A DNA stretch of 14,894 nt from an uncultured Mycoplasmatota bacterium (GTDB lineage: Bacteria > Bacillota_I > Bacilli_A > RF39 > UBA660): positions 1 through 14,894 of the forward strand of contig CANSDD010000033.1 of NCBI GenBank assembly GCA_947645535.1. The letters run 5' to 3'. The notes below the pieces were generated by a model. It was not told the DNA's origin and made no database searches. It saw only the letters and a list, made by a program, of their open reading frames with translations. This document shows positions 1 to 7,144 of the stretch, in pieces; positions within the stretch are counted from its first letter, which is position 1; the number at the start of each line of letters is the position of its first letter. The position numbers and the translations under genes were made by a program.

Positions 1-15
1 TGGTATTTTCTTCAT
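1..15 (-). CDS. 5' end of a gene cut by the window edge (first five codons)
   Basis: Reading leftward, an ATG at 15-13 starts M-K-K-I-P and runs off the window. It is preceded by a good ribosome site (GTGAGGG, complement of 22-28) six bases before the ATG, and by a promoter at 40-68. The promoter, ribosome site and start together support a real gene start. The product cannot be told from five residues. Confidence 0.55.
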
Positions 16-39
16 TATTATCCCTCACTTTCTATCTCT

Positions 40-68
40 ATTATATTATAGTTTCTTTCTTTAGACAA
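40..68 (-). promoter_or_regulatory. Sigma-A-type promoter for the gene leaving the left edge
   Basis: On the minus strand TTGTCT (68-63) is followed after 17 bases by TATAAT (45-40). A second overlapping TATAAT lies at 50-45. Predicted transcription start is near 33, giving a leader of about 18 nt. The promoter sits just after the terminator of the upstream operon. Confidence 0.6.
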
Positions 69-73
69 GATTT

Positions 74-95
74 AAAAAAGAGCTACTTCGCCCTT
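74..95 (-). terminator. Rho-independent terminator overlapping the serine hydrolase stop codon
   Basis: On the minus strand AAGGGC (95-90), loop GAAGTA (89-84) and GCTCTT (83-78) form a six-pair stem with one G-U, followed by more T (77-74). The TAG stop of the upstream gene lies across the loop/stem boundary (85-83), so coding sequence and terminator overlap. Confidence 0.65.
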
Positions 96-1339
96 CCATA
101 TATATCTACAAACTCACTATATCCAATATTTTGATAATACTTAGTACTTAAATACATTTTTAATGTTATTTGAGTTAGTATAATTTGATAAATTGTTAAA
201 GCATTCATATAGCCTTCTGGCTTTTTTATTTCTCCTTCTTTAATTGAATTAACTAATATATGATTATGAATTTTATTCTGAATATCAAATATAGCAACAG
301 AACCAGTAAATCCTTGACTCGCAAAAGATCCTTTCGCATATTCATTTGGTACAAAGCTTTTTTCTAGTCCTAATGGATGTTTCTGATAGATTCCTGCATA
401 ACCTTTATTACTATTAGAAAAAATAACACTTCCAGCCAATTTAGCATAATTTACATTTTCTACTTTAAATAAATGATCTGATAAACATTTTAAATCATGG
501 CTAGTAGCAAACAGACCAGCTGATCCTACTGACCCTCCTAAAATTTTAGCCTTCGGATCATGAACCGTTCCATCTGAATTTCCATTTCCAGCAATATGAA
601 AAAAATTTTTACTTGGATAAAACATCGTTTCATTTAACCCCCAAGGTTTTAATAAATATTCATTCATAATCTCATTAAAAGACATGACTTTTCCACATTT
701 CGAGCTTACTATTTGCTCTATCACTTTTGATAAAATAATAAAACCTAAATCAGTATAATTATTCTTTGTTTTATCTTCATCTTCTATATAAGTTGTCTTT
801 AATATATTCATTGCTTCTTCTTTATCTTTACCAGAAATAATAAGCCCCTTTGTTTTAATAACACCACTCATCTTTAAAACATCTTCTACTGTATAATTTT
901 TAAGAGAAGAAAATCGCTCATCTAATTTACTAATTTCATCTTCTCTTCTCAAATAACCATTTTCTATTAGCTTTAAAGCTAACAAAAATGTATATAATTT
1001 GGTTATAGATGCTAAATCAAAAATTGTTTTTTCATCAATATCATAATCATTCTTATCATAACCATTTTTTCCACCATAAACAGTAATAGAATAACTTCCA
1101 TCTAGATTAGGTATATAAATACAAGTCGCTAATCCACTAATAACTCTATTTGTATGATTGATAAATTCATTTATCTTTTCTTCTAACTCTTTTGTTAGTT
1201 CTATTAAAATTTCAGAAATAGATTCATCTTTTTTTAGTGATTTTATTACTTCCTCTTTTATTTGTTTTAAAACATCACTATTAAATGTTGAACCATTTCT
1301 CTTTAACTTTTCTATAATTTCATCTAAATCTTCAGACAT
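83..1339 (-). CDS. Serine hydrolase of the beta-lactamase/penicillin-binding fold (class C-like esterase/peptidase)
   Basis: A 418-aa protein of the beta-lactamase-related (class C/EstB-like) serine hydrolase family. The nucleophile motif S-I-T-K is at residues 111-114 and the second motif Y-T-D at 195-197. The family segment around VHDPKA...GGSVGSAGLF is at 259-277, and the third motif region is GFTGS at 343-347. Residues 1-65 form a charged, probably helical N-terminal extension before the fold. There is no signal peptide or membrane segment, unlike secreted relatives, so a cytoplasmic role is inferred. An AGGAGG site overlapping the upstream stop codon sets the ATG start. It is the last gene of the hydrolase-rpiB-DUF1146 run. 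The substrate cannot be read from sequence: a small ester, a peptide or a muropeptide are all possible. Family assignment is firm, function is not. Confidence 0.85.
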   Translation of the reverse strand: MSEDLDEIIEKLKRNGSTFNSDVLKQIKEEVIKSLKKDESISEILIELTKELEEKINEFINHTNRVISGLATCIYIPNLDGSYSITVYGGKNGYDKNDYDIDEKTIFDLASITKLYTFLLALKLIENGYLRREDEISKLDERFSSLKNYTVEDVLKMSGVIKTKGLIISGKDKEEAMNILKTTYIEDEDKTKNNYTDLGFIILSKVIEQIVSSKCGKVMSFNEIMNEYLLKPWGLNETMFYPSKNFFHIAGNGNSDGTVHDPKAKILGGSVGSAGLFATSHDLKCLSDHLFKVENVNYAKLAGSVIFSNSNKGYAGIYQKHPLGLEKSFVPNEYAKGSFASQGFTGSVAIFDIQNKIHNHILVNSIKEGEIKKPEGYMNALTIYQIILTQITLKMYLSTKYYQNIGYSEFVDIYGRAK

Positions 1340-1348
1340 ATTTTCCTC

Positions 1349-1546
1349 CTAAACAAATTTAGAATACGCAAAAAAATCATATAAACAATTAACTACTAAA
1401 TAAGAAAGACCTAAAGATAACATTAAATAAAGTAGTGTTGCTTGAAATTCTCTATTTTTTTTAAATATACCATTTACATTGATACTTTCAATTCCCCATA
1501 CACAAAGTGGTATTATAACGATATATAATATTGTCTTAACGCTCAT
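1349..1546 (-). CDS. DUF1146 (YwzB-like) small integral membrane protein
   Basis: A 65-aa protein with two hydrophobic segments (about residues 5-20 and 35-55) flanking the conserved core FKKNREFQATLLYL, which matches my memory of the DUF1146/YwzB family of Bacillota. The family has no firm biochemical role; in Bacillus it lies near ATP synthase and murAA genes. I place the start at the ATG at 1546. The site AGAAGG lies seven bases upstream of it, whereas the in-frame TTG at 1570 and ATG at 1552 lack proper spacing. With this start the gene overlaps the rpiB end by 11 bases, implying translational coupling. Its own TAG overlaps the AGGAGG of the serine hydrolase gene. Confidence 0.75.
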   Translation of the reverse strand: MSVKTILYIVIIPLCVWGIESINVNGIFKKNREFQATLLYLMLSLGLSYLVVNCLYDFFAYSKFV

Positions 1547-1976
1547 CTTCATACCTTCTAATCTTTTCAACTCTTCTTAAATGTCTTTCCCCTAAAAATG
1601 ACGTATTTAAAAATATTCTAATTATTTCTTTCATTTTTTCTTTTGAAATTGATGAATTTAAAGCTAACACATTCGCATCATTATGCTCTCTAGTAAGTTT
1701 TGCTTCTTCTAAAGAATCCACTTTCGCACATCTTACACCTTTTACTTTATTACATGCAATACTCATGCCAATTCCTGTTCCACATAATAAAATACCATAG
1801 TTAATCTTACCATTTACTACTTCTTCCCCTACTTTAATAGCATATTCTGGATAATCTACCATATCAGTACTATCTGTCCCATAATTGATTACTTCATAGC
1901 CAGATGCTTTTAAATATTCTATTAGTTCTTTTTTTATTTCTACTCCATGATGATCAGTTGCAATACCTATTTTCAT
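1536..1976 (-). CDS. rpiB: Ribose-5-phosphate isomerase B (RpiB/LacAB family)
   Basis: Interconverts ribose 5-phosphate and ribulose 5-phosphate in the non-oxidative pentose phosphate pathway; the family also includes galactose-6-phosphate and allose-6-phosphate isomerases. Numbered from the ATG at 1976 (146 aa), the family signatures are TDHHG at 7-11, DYPEYA at 41-46, the catalytic Cys in LLCGTGIG at 65, and REHNDANVL at 96-104 with the catalytic His at 98. An in-frame TTG three codons upstream (1985) is also possible, but GAGAGG would be only two bases from it. The ATG at 11 bases gives the usual MKIGIA start. It sits 65 nt after the alpha/beta hydrolase gene with no visible promoter or terminator between them. 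The sugar substrate is inferred. Confidence 0.93.
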   Translation of the reverse strand: MKIGIATDHHGVEIKKELIEYLKASGYEVINYGTDSTDMVDYPEYAIKVGEEVVNGKINYGILLCGTGIGMSIACNKVKGVRCAKVDSLEEAKLTREHNDANVLALNSSISKEKMKEIIRIFLNTSFLGERHLRRVEKIRRYEDER

Positions 1977-2041
1977 TTTATTCAATTCCTCTCATTTTTC
2001 TATTAAATTCTTCCTTTTTTCTTGTTTTCCATATCTTTTTC

Positions 2042-2683
2042 TTACTTTTCTATAAACTCATTTATTTTTTTAGTTAATACTTTTCCTTTATCACTCATAA
2101 AAGGATTATGATAAGATGTTTCAAGTGTTATAGTATCGATACTTTCTGACATCTTCTCTAACCTCTCTATCCCACTTTTTGATACAAAAGGATCTCCTTC
2201 TGAATAAACAATCATAATAGGTTTCTTAAAATCATTTAATGACTGCAATGCCCATTTTCTAGATCGTAAAAATAATCCTACTAAATATAAGTGAGCACTT
2301 AAACTTCTAAACTTGATTTTCCTTTCTGTTTCATCTTGATACTTCATTTGTTTTAATTCTCTAGCACATTTCTTTTCCTCTTTTGTACTTGCATATATTT
2401 CAGGCGATATCAGCACCATTTTTTTTACTGCTGGATGCCTTGCTCCTAAAAATCCTAAATTACATCCCATTGAATGACAAATTAAAGTAGTATCTTGATA
2501 TGCTGATAATTCATCAAGCTTCTTTACTAGGGTATATATCACATCATTTTTGCTCATTCTAGAAATAGCTAAATAATTTTCCAATAATCTTTCTAATGAT
2601 AATCCTTCTTCCTTAAATAATTGCTTTACTTTTTCATATTCTTCTGCAGAAGAATTCATTCCTGGTATATATAAATTTTTCAT
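2042..2683 (-). CDS. Alpha/beta hydrolase, small RBBP9/YdeN-like
   Basis: A 213-aa soluble alpha/beta hydrolase. The nucleophile elbow is C-H-S-M-G with Ser71; the acid is probably Asp164 in SEGDPFV, and the base His192 in SYHNPF. An early YIPGMNSS (5-12) would form the oxyanion loop. Compact size and a short cap resemble the RBBP9/YdeN-type serine hydrolases, but the substrate is unknown. The first Gly of GxSxG is replaced by Cys, which these small hydrolases tolerate. GGGAGG lies six bases before the ATG. It is the first gene of a leftward operon from an extended -10 promoter at 2703-2711. Confidence 0.85.
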   Translation of the reverse strand: MKNLYIPGMNSSAEEYEKVKQLFKEEGLSLERLLENYLAISRMSKNDVIYTLVKKLDELSAYQDTTLICHSMGCNLGFLGARHPAVKKMVLISPEIYASTKEEKKCARELKQMKYQDETERKIKFRSLSAHLYLVGLFLRSRKWALQSLNDFKKPIMIVYSEGDPFVSKSGIERLEKMSESIDTITLETSYHNPFMSDKGKVLTKKINEFIEK

Positions 2684-2702
2684 ATGATACCTCCCATAAC
2701 TT

Positions 2703-2711
2703 ATTATATCA
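2703..2711 (-). promoter_or_regulatory. Extended -10 promoter for the hydrolase-rpiB operon
   Basis: TGATATAAT on the minus strand (2711-2703) is a full extended -10 element. No good -35 is present at 17 bases (GTTTTT), which extended -10 promoters can do without. The predicted start is near 2696, leaving a leader of about 13 nt that begins at the GGGAGG site. It lies back to back with the femX promoter at 2741-2769. Confidence 0.6.
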
Positions 2712-2740
2712 TAAACCTTTATTTTAAAAACAATAATTTA

Positions 2741-2769
2741 TTGACTATCTCATAAAATATGGTTATACT
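2741..2769 (+). promoter_or_regulatory. Near-consensus sigma-A promoter for the tandem femX genes
   Basis: TTGACT (2741-2746), a 17-base spacer, then TATACT (2764-2769). The predicted start is near 2776, about 19 nt before the ATG at 2795. Because it overlaps the upstream ATG at 2759, it rules that codon out as the start of the first femX gene. Confidence 0.8.
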
Positions 2770-2794
2770 GAATATTAGAAAGAGTGTGATATTT

Positions 2795-4012
2795 ATGAAA
2801 CTAATAGAATTAACTGAAAAAGAATTTCGTACTTTTTTGGATAGTCATCCACTTAAAACATTTTTACAAACTCCTGAAATGGCTACTTTAAAAGAAAAAA
2901 GTGGGTGGAAAAAATACTATATTGGAATAAAAGAAAATGACAAAGTAGTAGCAGCTACAATGATGTTATCTGCTGGAAATTTCTTTGGAAAACAAGTATT
3001 TTATGCTCCTAGAGGCATCTTAATTGACTTTGAAAATAAAACATTATTAAAAACATTTATAGATGAATTAAAAATATTTATCAAAAAACATAAAGGGTAT
3101 GTGTTTAAAATGGATCCTTATTATGAGTTAATAGAACGTGATATTGATGGAAATATCAAAGAAAATGGATTCAATCATACTGAGATATTAAATTATTTAG
3201 AAAATTTGGGCTTTCATAAATTGCCAAAAGGTGAACAAATGGACTGGCTATTCGCACTTAATATAGAAGGAAAAACAATTGATGAATTAAAAAAAGAATT
3301 TCGTCCAAGCACAAGAAATATTATCAATAAAACATTAAAATCTAATATTACCATAAGAGAATTAGAATATAATGAATTAAACACTTTTAAAGTGTTAACA
3401 GAAAAGACAAGTAATAGAAAAAATTTTAAAGATAGATCATTAACTTATTATCAAGATATGTATCATCTTTTTAAACCATTAAATGAATTAAAATTTTTAA
3501 TTGCTGAAATAAATTTTCCTGAATACATAAAAAAATTAGAATCAGAAAAGGAAATGATTCTTACTAAATTAAATATGCCAATTGAAGAACGAGCAAACGC
3601 TAAAAAAGTAAAAGAATATGAAACTTCTTTAAAAAGTATCGATAAAAAAATAGAAGAAGCAAAAAAAATCAGTTCAGAAACTGGAGATATATTGCCTTTG
3701 TCATGCGCAATGTTTATGCTTTATGGTGATGAAATCATCTACTTATTTAGTGGCAATGATGAACAATACATGAACTTTAATGCACAATATTTAATTCAAT
3801 GGGAAATGTTAAATTATGCTGTAAATAACAATTATAAAAGATATAATTTCTATGGAATTAGTAATAATTTTGATACACATGATAAAGACTATGGTATATA
3901 TGATTTTAAAAAAGGTTTTAATGGCTATGTCATAGAACTAATTGGAGAACTAGAATTACCAATTACCTTTCATTATAGAATACATAAAATTTTGTCATCT
4001 ATCAGAAAATAG
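2795..4012 (+). CDS. FemA/FemB/FemX-type peptidoglycan interpeptide-bridge aminoacyltransferase, copy 1
   Basis: A FemABX-family transferase, which adds amino acids from aminoacyl-tRNA to the peptide stem of peptidoglycan precursors at the cytoplasmic face. The 405-aa protein has the two-GNAT-fold layout: first half to about residue 155, second half from about 155 to the end. It is interrupted by a charged helical hairpin (about 240-295), as in FemA and MurM. Recognisable segments are FYAPRGILIDF (69-79), YVFKMDPY (102-109), STRNIINKT (172-180), YNFYGIS (350-356) and FKKGFNG (371-377). The longer frame to 2759 is rejected because its ATG lies inside the promoter; GTGAT before 2795 gives a partial ribosome site. 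The gene is followed after 14 nt by a close paralog, as in the femAB and murMN pairs. The amino acid added cannot be told from sequence. Confidence 0.93.
   Translation: MKLIELTEKEFRTFLDSHPLKTFLQTPEMATLKEKSGWKKYYIGIKENDKVVAATMMLSAGNFFGKQVFYAPRGILIDFENKTLLKTFIDELKIFIKKHKGYVFKMDPYYELIERDIDGNIKENGFNHTEILNYLENLGFHKLPKGEQMDWLFALNIEGKTIDELKKEFRPSTRNIINKTLKSNITIRELEYNELNTFKVLTEKTSNRKNFKDRSLTYYQDMYHLFKPLNELKFLIAEINFPEYIKKLESEKEMILTKLNMPIEERANAKKVKEYETSLKSIDKKIEEAKKISSETGDILPLSCAMFMLYGDEIIYLFSGNDEQYMNFNAQYLIQWEMLNYAVNNNYKRYNFYGISNNFDTHDKDYGIYDFKKGFNGYVIELIGELELPITFHYRIHKILSSIRK
3314..3351 (+). repeat. 38-nt block identical in both femX copies (first copy)
   Basis: The 38 bases at 3314-3351 are identical to 4546-4583 in the second femX gene, including third codon positions. 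The block encodes the conserved RNIINKTLKSNIT segment. The flanks diverge at once. Confidence 0.8.
3936..3977 (+). repeat. 42-nt block identical in both femX copies (first copy)
   Basis: The 42 bases at 3936-3977 are identical to 5168-5209, followed by one mismatch and 12 more identical bases. The block encodes LIGELELPITFHY near the C-terminus. Perfect silent-site identity in otherwise diverged copies suggests local gene conversion or a strong nucleotide constraint. Confidence 0.85.
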
Positions 4013-4026
4013 AAAAGAGGTAACTT

Positions 4027-5250
4027 ATGAATTTTTGTGAATTAACTGAAGAACAATTTCGTACTTTTTTAAATCATCATCCTTTAAAATCTTTTTTACA
4101 AACTCCTGAAATCGCGCAGTTACGTGAAAAAAATGGGTGGAAAAAATATTATGTCGGACTAAAGGAACATAATAAAATAGTAGCTGCTACGATGATGTTA
4201 TCTTCTGGAAATTTTTTAGGGAAAAAAATATTTTATGCACCTAGAGGAATCTTAATTGATTTTGAAAATAAAGAACTTCTAAAAACTTTTTTTACAGAAT
4301 TAAAAAAATTTATTAAACAGAATAATGGTTATGTATTTAGAATGGATCCTTACTATGATTTAAGCGAACATGATATTGATGGTAATATAAAAGAAGGAGG
4401 ATTCAATCATACAAATACATTAAAATACTTAGAAAGTCTTGGTTTTCAAAAAGTAACTAATCCTGAACAATTAGAATGGATGTTCGCACTCAATATAGAA
4501 GGAAAAACAATTGATGACTTAAAAAAGGATTTTCGTCAAAATACTAGAAATATTATCAATAAAACATTAAAATCTAATATTACAGTAAGAGAATTAGAAT
4601 ATGATGAATTACCATCTTTTAAAAAATTAACTGAAGAAACAAGTGAAAGAAAAAATTTTTCTGATAAATCACTATCTTATTATCAAGATATGTATCATTT
4701 ATTCAAACCAAAAAATGAGATTAAATATTTGATTGCTGAAATACATTTATCAGAATATATAGAATCTTTAAAAAAAGAACAGAATGAGATCCTTTCTAAA
4801 TTAGATAAATTAACACCATCTAAAGCAAATGAAGGAAAAAGAAAAGAATATCAAATTTCAATTGATAGTATTACTAAAAAGATAAAAGAAGCTGAAATAA
4901 TTCAATTAGAAAATGGAAACATTTTAGCTTTATCATGTGCTATGTTTATTCTTTATGGTGATGAAGTTGTTTATTTAATAAGTGGAAACTATAAAAAATA
5001 TATGCAGTTTAATGCACAATATTTAATACAATGGGAAATGATAAACTTTGCTGTAAACAACAATTATAAACGTTATAATTTCTATGGTATTAGTGGTAAT
5101 TTTGATAAAAAAGATAAGAATTATGGAATGTATGAATTTAAAAAAGGGTTTAATGGATATGTTATCAAACTAATTGGAGAACTAGAATTACCAATTACCT
5201 TTCATTATAAAATACATAAAATATTAAAAACCATTCTACATAGAAAATAA
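4027..5250 (+). CDS. FemA/FemB/FemX-type peptidoglycan interpeptide-bridge aminoacyltransferase, copy 2
   Basis: A 407-aa paralog of the preceding protein with the same layout: two GNAT-like halves and a helical insertion near 240-297. It carries FYAPRGILIDF, RMDPYYDL, RNIINKT, YNFYGISG and FKKGFNG at matching positions. Identity to copy 1 is high in both folds and clearly lower in the helical insertion. In FemABX proteins that arm resembles seryl-tRNA synthetase and has been proposed to contact tRNA. AGAGG lies six bases before the ATG, and the gap to copy 1 is 14 nt, so the two are co-transcribed. In known pairs each enzyme adds a different position of the cross-bridge; that division of labour is inferred here. 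Its 3' end is closed by the terminator at 5307-5344. Confidence 0.93.
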   Translation: MNFCELTEEQFRTFLNHHPLKSFLQTPEIAQLREKNGWKKYYVGLKEHNKIVAATMMLSSGNFLGKKIFYAPRGILIDFENKELLKTFFTELKKFIKQNNGYVFRMDPYYDLSEHDIDGNIKEGGFNHTNTLKYLESLGFQKVTNPEQLEWMFALNIEGKTIDDLKKDFRQNTRNIINKTLKSNITVRELEYDELPSFKKLTEETSERKNFSDKSLSYYQDMYHLFKPKNEIKYLIAEIHLSEYIESLKKEQNEILSKLDKLTPSKANEGKRKEYQISIDSITKKIKEAEIIQLENGNILALSCAMFILYGDEVVYLISGNYKKYMQFNAQYLIQWEMINFAVNNNYKRYNFYGISGNFDKKDKNYGMYEFKKGFNGYVIKLIGELELPITFHYKIHKILKTILHRK

Positions 5251-5306
5251 AAAGCACTGATTTGTGCGAAAACGTAATAAAAAATATTAACTTTCAAGTA
5301 AATTTG

Positions 5307-5344
5307 ACACTTAATTCCTATTAGGAATTAAGTGTTATTTTTTT
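5307..5344 (+). terminator. Strong rho-independent terminator after the femX pair
   Basis: ACACTTAATTCCT (5307-5319) and AGGAATTAAGTGT (5323-5335) form a perfect 13-bp stem with a 3-nt loop, followed by TATTTTTTT. On the opposite strand there is no T-run, so it serves the plus-strand operon. The converging spoIIR gene stops at 5353, eight bases further on. Confidence 0.9.
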
Positions 5345-5352
5345 AGTATTCA

Positions 5353-5874
5353 TTACATAAATTTTTCTATCATCTCTGCAATAAATGATTTATATTCTAC
5401 TTCCGTACTTTCTTCTGCTTCAATTAAACATAATGGAGGAAATAAAACACACCACCAATTATTTCCTTCACCTTTTCCAAGTGTAATTAGTAAAGATTCA
5501 TACATACCTGCATCATATGTAACACCTTTATATTGCTTTTCAGGAAAATAATGAGATCCAAAACTTACGTTATATCCTAAATTATAATTTTCGTTTTTTA
5601 ATAATGAATTTACTTCATCTTCAATTTTTGGAAGATTTAACACTATTCTCTCTCTTGCTTCTTCTATCCCTTTTGTATCTTTTAATAAATCATACATTTC
5701 TTCTTGTATCATATCACGTACTTTTATTTTTACTTCTTGATCATAAGTATCATTACTATTTGGAATTACTCTTAATCTAATTGCTTCATCTGGTATTAGC
5801 TTTTCTGCACTCACATGACCTATAATAACATAAAATAAAATTATTAAAATAAATAAAACCATTGTTTTTTTCAT
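5353..5874 (-). CDS. spoIIR: Stage II sporulation protein R (SpoIIR)
   Basis: SpoIIR is the forespore-made, secreted signal that triggers the mother-cell protease SpoIIGA to process pro-sigma-E. The 173-aa protein has an N-terminal hydrophobic signal or anchor (about 4-22) and the family motifs IRLRVIPNSND (32-42) and KVRD (51-54). The signature GKGEGNNWWCVLFPPLC lies at 133-149. It is shorter than the Bacillus subtilis protein (roughly 220 aa), mainly lacking C-terminal sequence after the signature. The ATG follows GAGGGG by about ten bases. That ribosome site is partly enclosed in a hairpin (5875-5909), and the gene lies 52 nt behind rlmH. It is the best evidence in the window that the organism descends from, or is, a spore former. 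Confidence 0.93.
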   Translation of the reverse strand: MKKTMVLFILIILFYVIIGHVSAEKLIPDEAIRLRVIPNSNDTYDQEVKIKVRDMIQEEMYDLLKDTKGIEEARERIVLNLPKIEDEVNSLLKNENYNLGYNVSFGSHYFPEKQYKGVTYDAGMYESLLITLGKGEGNNWWCVLFPPLCLIEAEESTEVEYKSFIAEMIEKFM

Positions 5875-5909
5875 AAAAAATCGTCCCCTCTATTTCTTTG
5901 TGGACGATT
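5875..5909 (-). promoter_or_regulatory. Hairpin with T-run between rlmH and spoIIR, enclosing part of the spoIIR ribosome site
   Basis: On the minus strand AATCGTCC (5909-5902) pairs perfectly with GGACGATT (5886-5879) around a 15-nt loop. TTTT follows and then the spoIIR ATG. It can act as a terminator for the dnaB-rlmH operon. The GAGGGG ribosome site straddles the loop and the 3' arm, so folding would also hinder spoIIR translation. Confidence 0.65.
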
Positions 5910-5926
5910 ATTTTTATTTTTATTCA

Positions 5927-6382
5927 CTATTTATGATAACTTTCATTATTTTTAATTTTAAATGATCTATATAGTTGTTCTAATAAAAGTACTCTAAATA
6001 ATTGATGTGGAAAGGTTAACTTAGAAAAAGAAAGAGCAAAATTAGATTTTCCTTTTATATTATCATGAATACCATATGATCCACCTATAATAAACACTAT
6101 ATTAGAATATTGATTAAAAACAATATCTATTTTTTCTGATAGCTCTATAGAAGTTAATTCTTTTCCTTCAATTTCTGTAGTAATAACGTAATCTTTTTCA
6201 CCAATATATTTTTTTATTAAATCACATTCTTTTTCTAATATTTTTCCTACATTATCACTATCAATATCTGCTACTTCTATGATTTCCAACTTTACATATC
6301 TAGAAATTCTTTTCTGATACTCTTTTATAGCATCTTTTAAATATTGCTCTTTTACTTTTCCAACACAAATTATTTTTATCAT
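5927..6382 (-). CDS. rlmH: 23S rRNA (pseudouridine-1915-N3)-methyltransferase RlmH
   Basis: A SPOUT-class methyltransferase that uses S-adenosylmethionine to methylate pseudouridine 1915 in helix 69 of 23S rRNA on assembled ribosomes. At 151 aa it is close to the family norm of about 155-159. The knot and cofactor-site motifs are FIIGGSYG (97-104) and LSFSKLTFPHQL (117-128). EQLYRSFKI (135-143) and the invariant C-terminal YHK complete the family pattern. Its ATG overlaps the walJ stop (ATGA), so translation is probably coupled. The same walJ-to-rlmH closeness is known in other Bacillota. Confidence 0.96.
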   Translation of the reverse strand: MIKIICVGKVKEQYLKDAIKEYQKRISRYVKLEIIEVADIDSDNVGKILEKECDLIKKYIGEKDYVITTEIEGKELTSIELSEKIDIVFNQYSNIVFIIGGSYGIHDNIKGKSNFALSFSKLTFPHQLFRVLLLEQLYRSFKIKNNESYHK

Positions 6383-7143
6383 ACTTCAATCAAATCCGTT
6401 CTTTCATCTTGCGCAGCAATATAAATATGTTCAATTACTTGTCCTTTTTTCTCTAATGTCTTATTCAATACTTCTAATGCTTTTTCCGGACAATTATTAT
6501 CTTCACTAAGATGTATTAACATAATTCCTCGAGTCTTATCACCTATAAATTTTGATAAATATTTAGAACAATCCACATTTGATAAATGTCCTATATCACC
6601 TAATATCCTTTGTTTTAAGGCATAAGGATAGCTTCCATTCATAAGCATTTCTACATCATGATTACTTTCTATTACATAAAAACTTTTATTCTTTAATTTA
6701 TTATGATTTTTTATATTGATATATCCAGTATCTGTAATATATACTAGTGATATATCGTTATTAGTTAAAATATATCCATTGATATCTGGACTATCATGTG
6801 ACATTTTGAATAATTCTACCTTCAAATCTTCTATTTCAAAATTATCATTGACTATTTGATAATTTTCAATTGGAAAATCTTCAGTTAATTCCTCATATAC
6901 TTTTGATGTAATATATAATTTAGTATGATATTTTTTTATAAATACTCTTATACCACTAATATGATCTGTATGTGCATGTGTAACTAAAATTCCACTAATT
7001 TCCTTTGGATCTACTTCTATTTCTTTTAACTTCTTTTCAGAATATAAAGAAGTTGTACCTATATCTATTAGAATTTTGGTACATTCTGTTTCAATATAAG
7101 TACAATTTCCTTTTGAACCACTTGCTAAAGAACAAATTCTCAT
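6379..7143 (-). CDS. walJ: WalJ/YycJ metallo-beta-lactamase-fold hydrolase
   Basis: A 254-aa cytoplasmic MBL-fold protein of the YycJ/WalJ family. WalJ is linked to the WalRK cell-wall system; members have been reported as DNA exonucleases or nucleic-acid phosphodiesterases, but the in vivo substrate is unsettled. The metal-binding motif T-H-A-H-T-D-H is at 55-61. Further ligands are probably His116 (MSHDS), Asp138 (TDTG) and His211 (HLSEDNN). The characteristic SLASGSKGN opening (5-13), ESNHD (159-163) and GHLSN (185-189) match the family. The start lies one base after the M23 peptidase stop and the end overlaps rlmH. No walR or walK is present in the window, so the name is by family and position. 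Confidence 0.93.
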   Translation of the reverse strand: MRICSLASGSKGNCTYIETECTKILIDIGTTSLYSEKKLKEIEVDPKEISGILVTHAHTDHISGIRVFIKKYHTKLYITSKVYEELTEDFPIENYQIVNDNFEIEDLKVELFKMSHDSPDINGYILTNNDISLVYITDTGYINIKNHNKLKNKSFYVIESNHDVEMLMNGSYPYALKQRILGDIGHLSNVDCSKYLSKFIGDKTRGIMLIHLSEDNNCPEKALEVLNKTLEKKGQVIEHIYIAAQDERTDLIEV

Positions 7144-7144
7144 T

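Noticed and set aside
5253..5266. Small inverted repeat GCAC-TGATTT-GTGC just after the second femX gene.
   Set aside because: Only four pairs, no T-run, and a much stronger terminator follows 40 nt later.
5304..5309. A perfect TTGACA that could be a -35 element.
   Set aside because: It overlaps the left arm of the femX terminator, no -10 element follows at 16-18 bases, and no plus-strand gene lies downstream.
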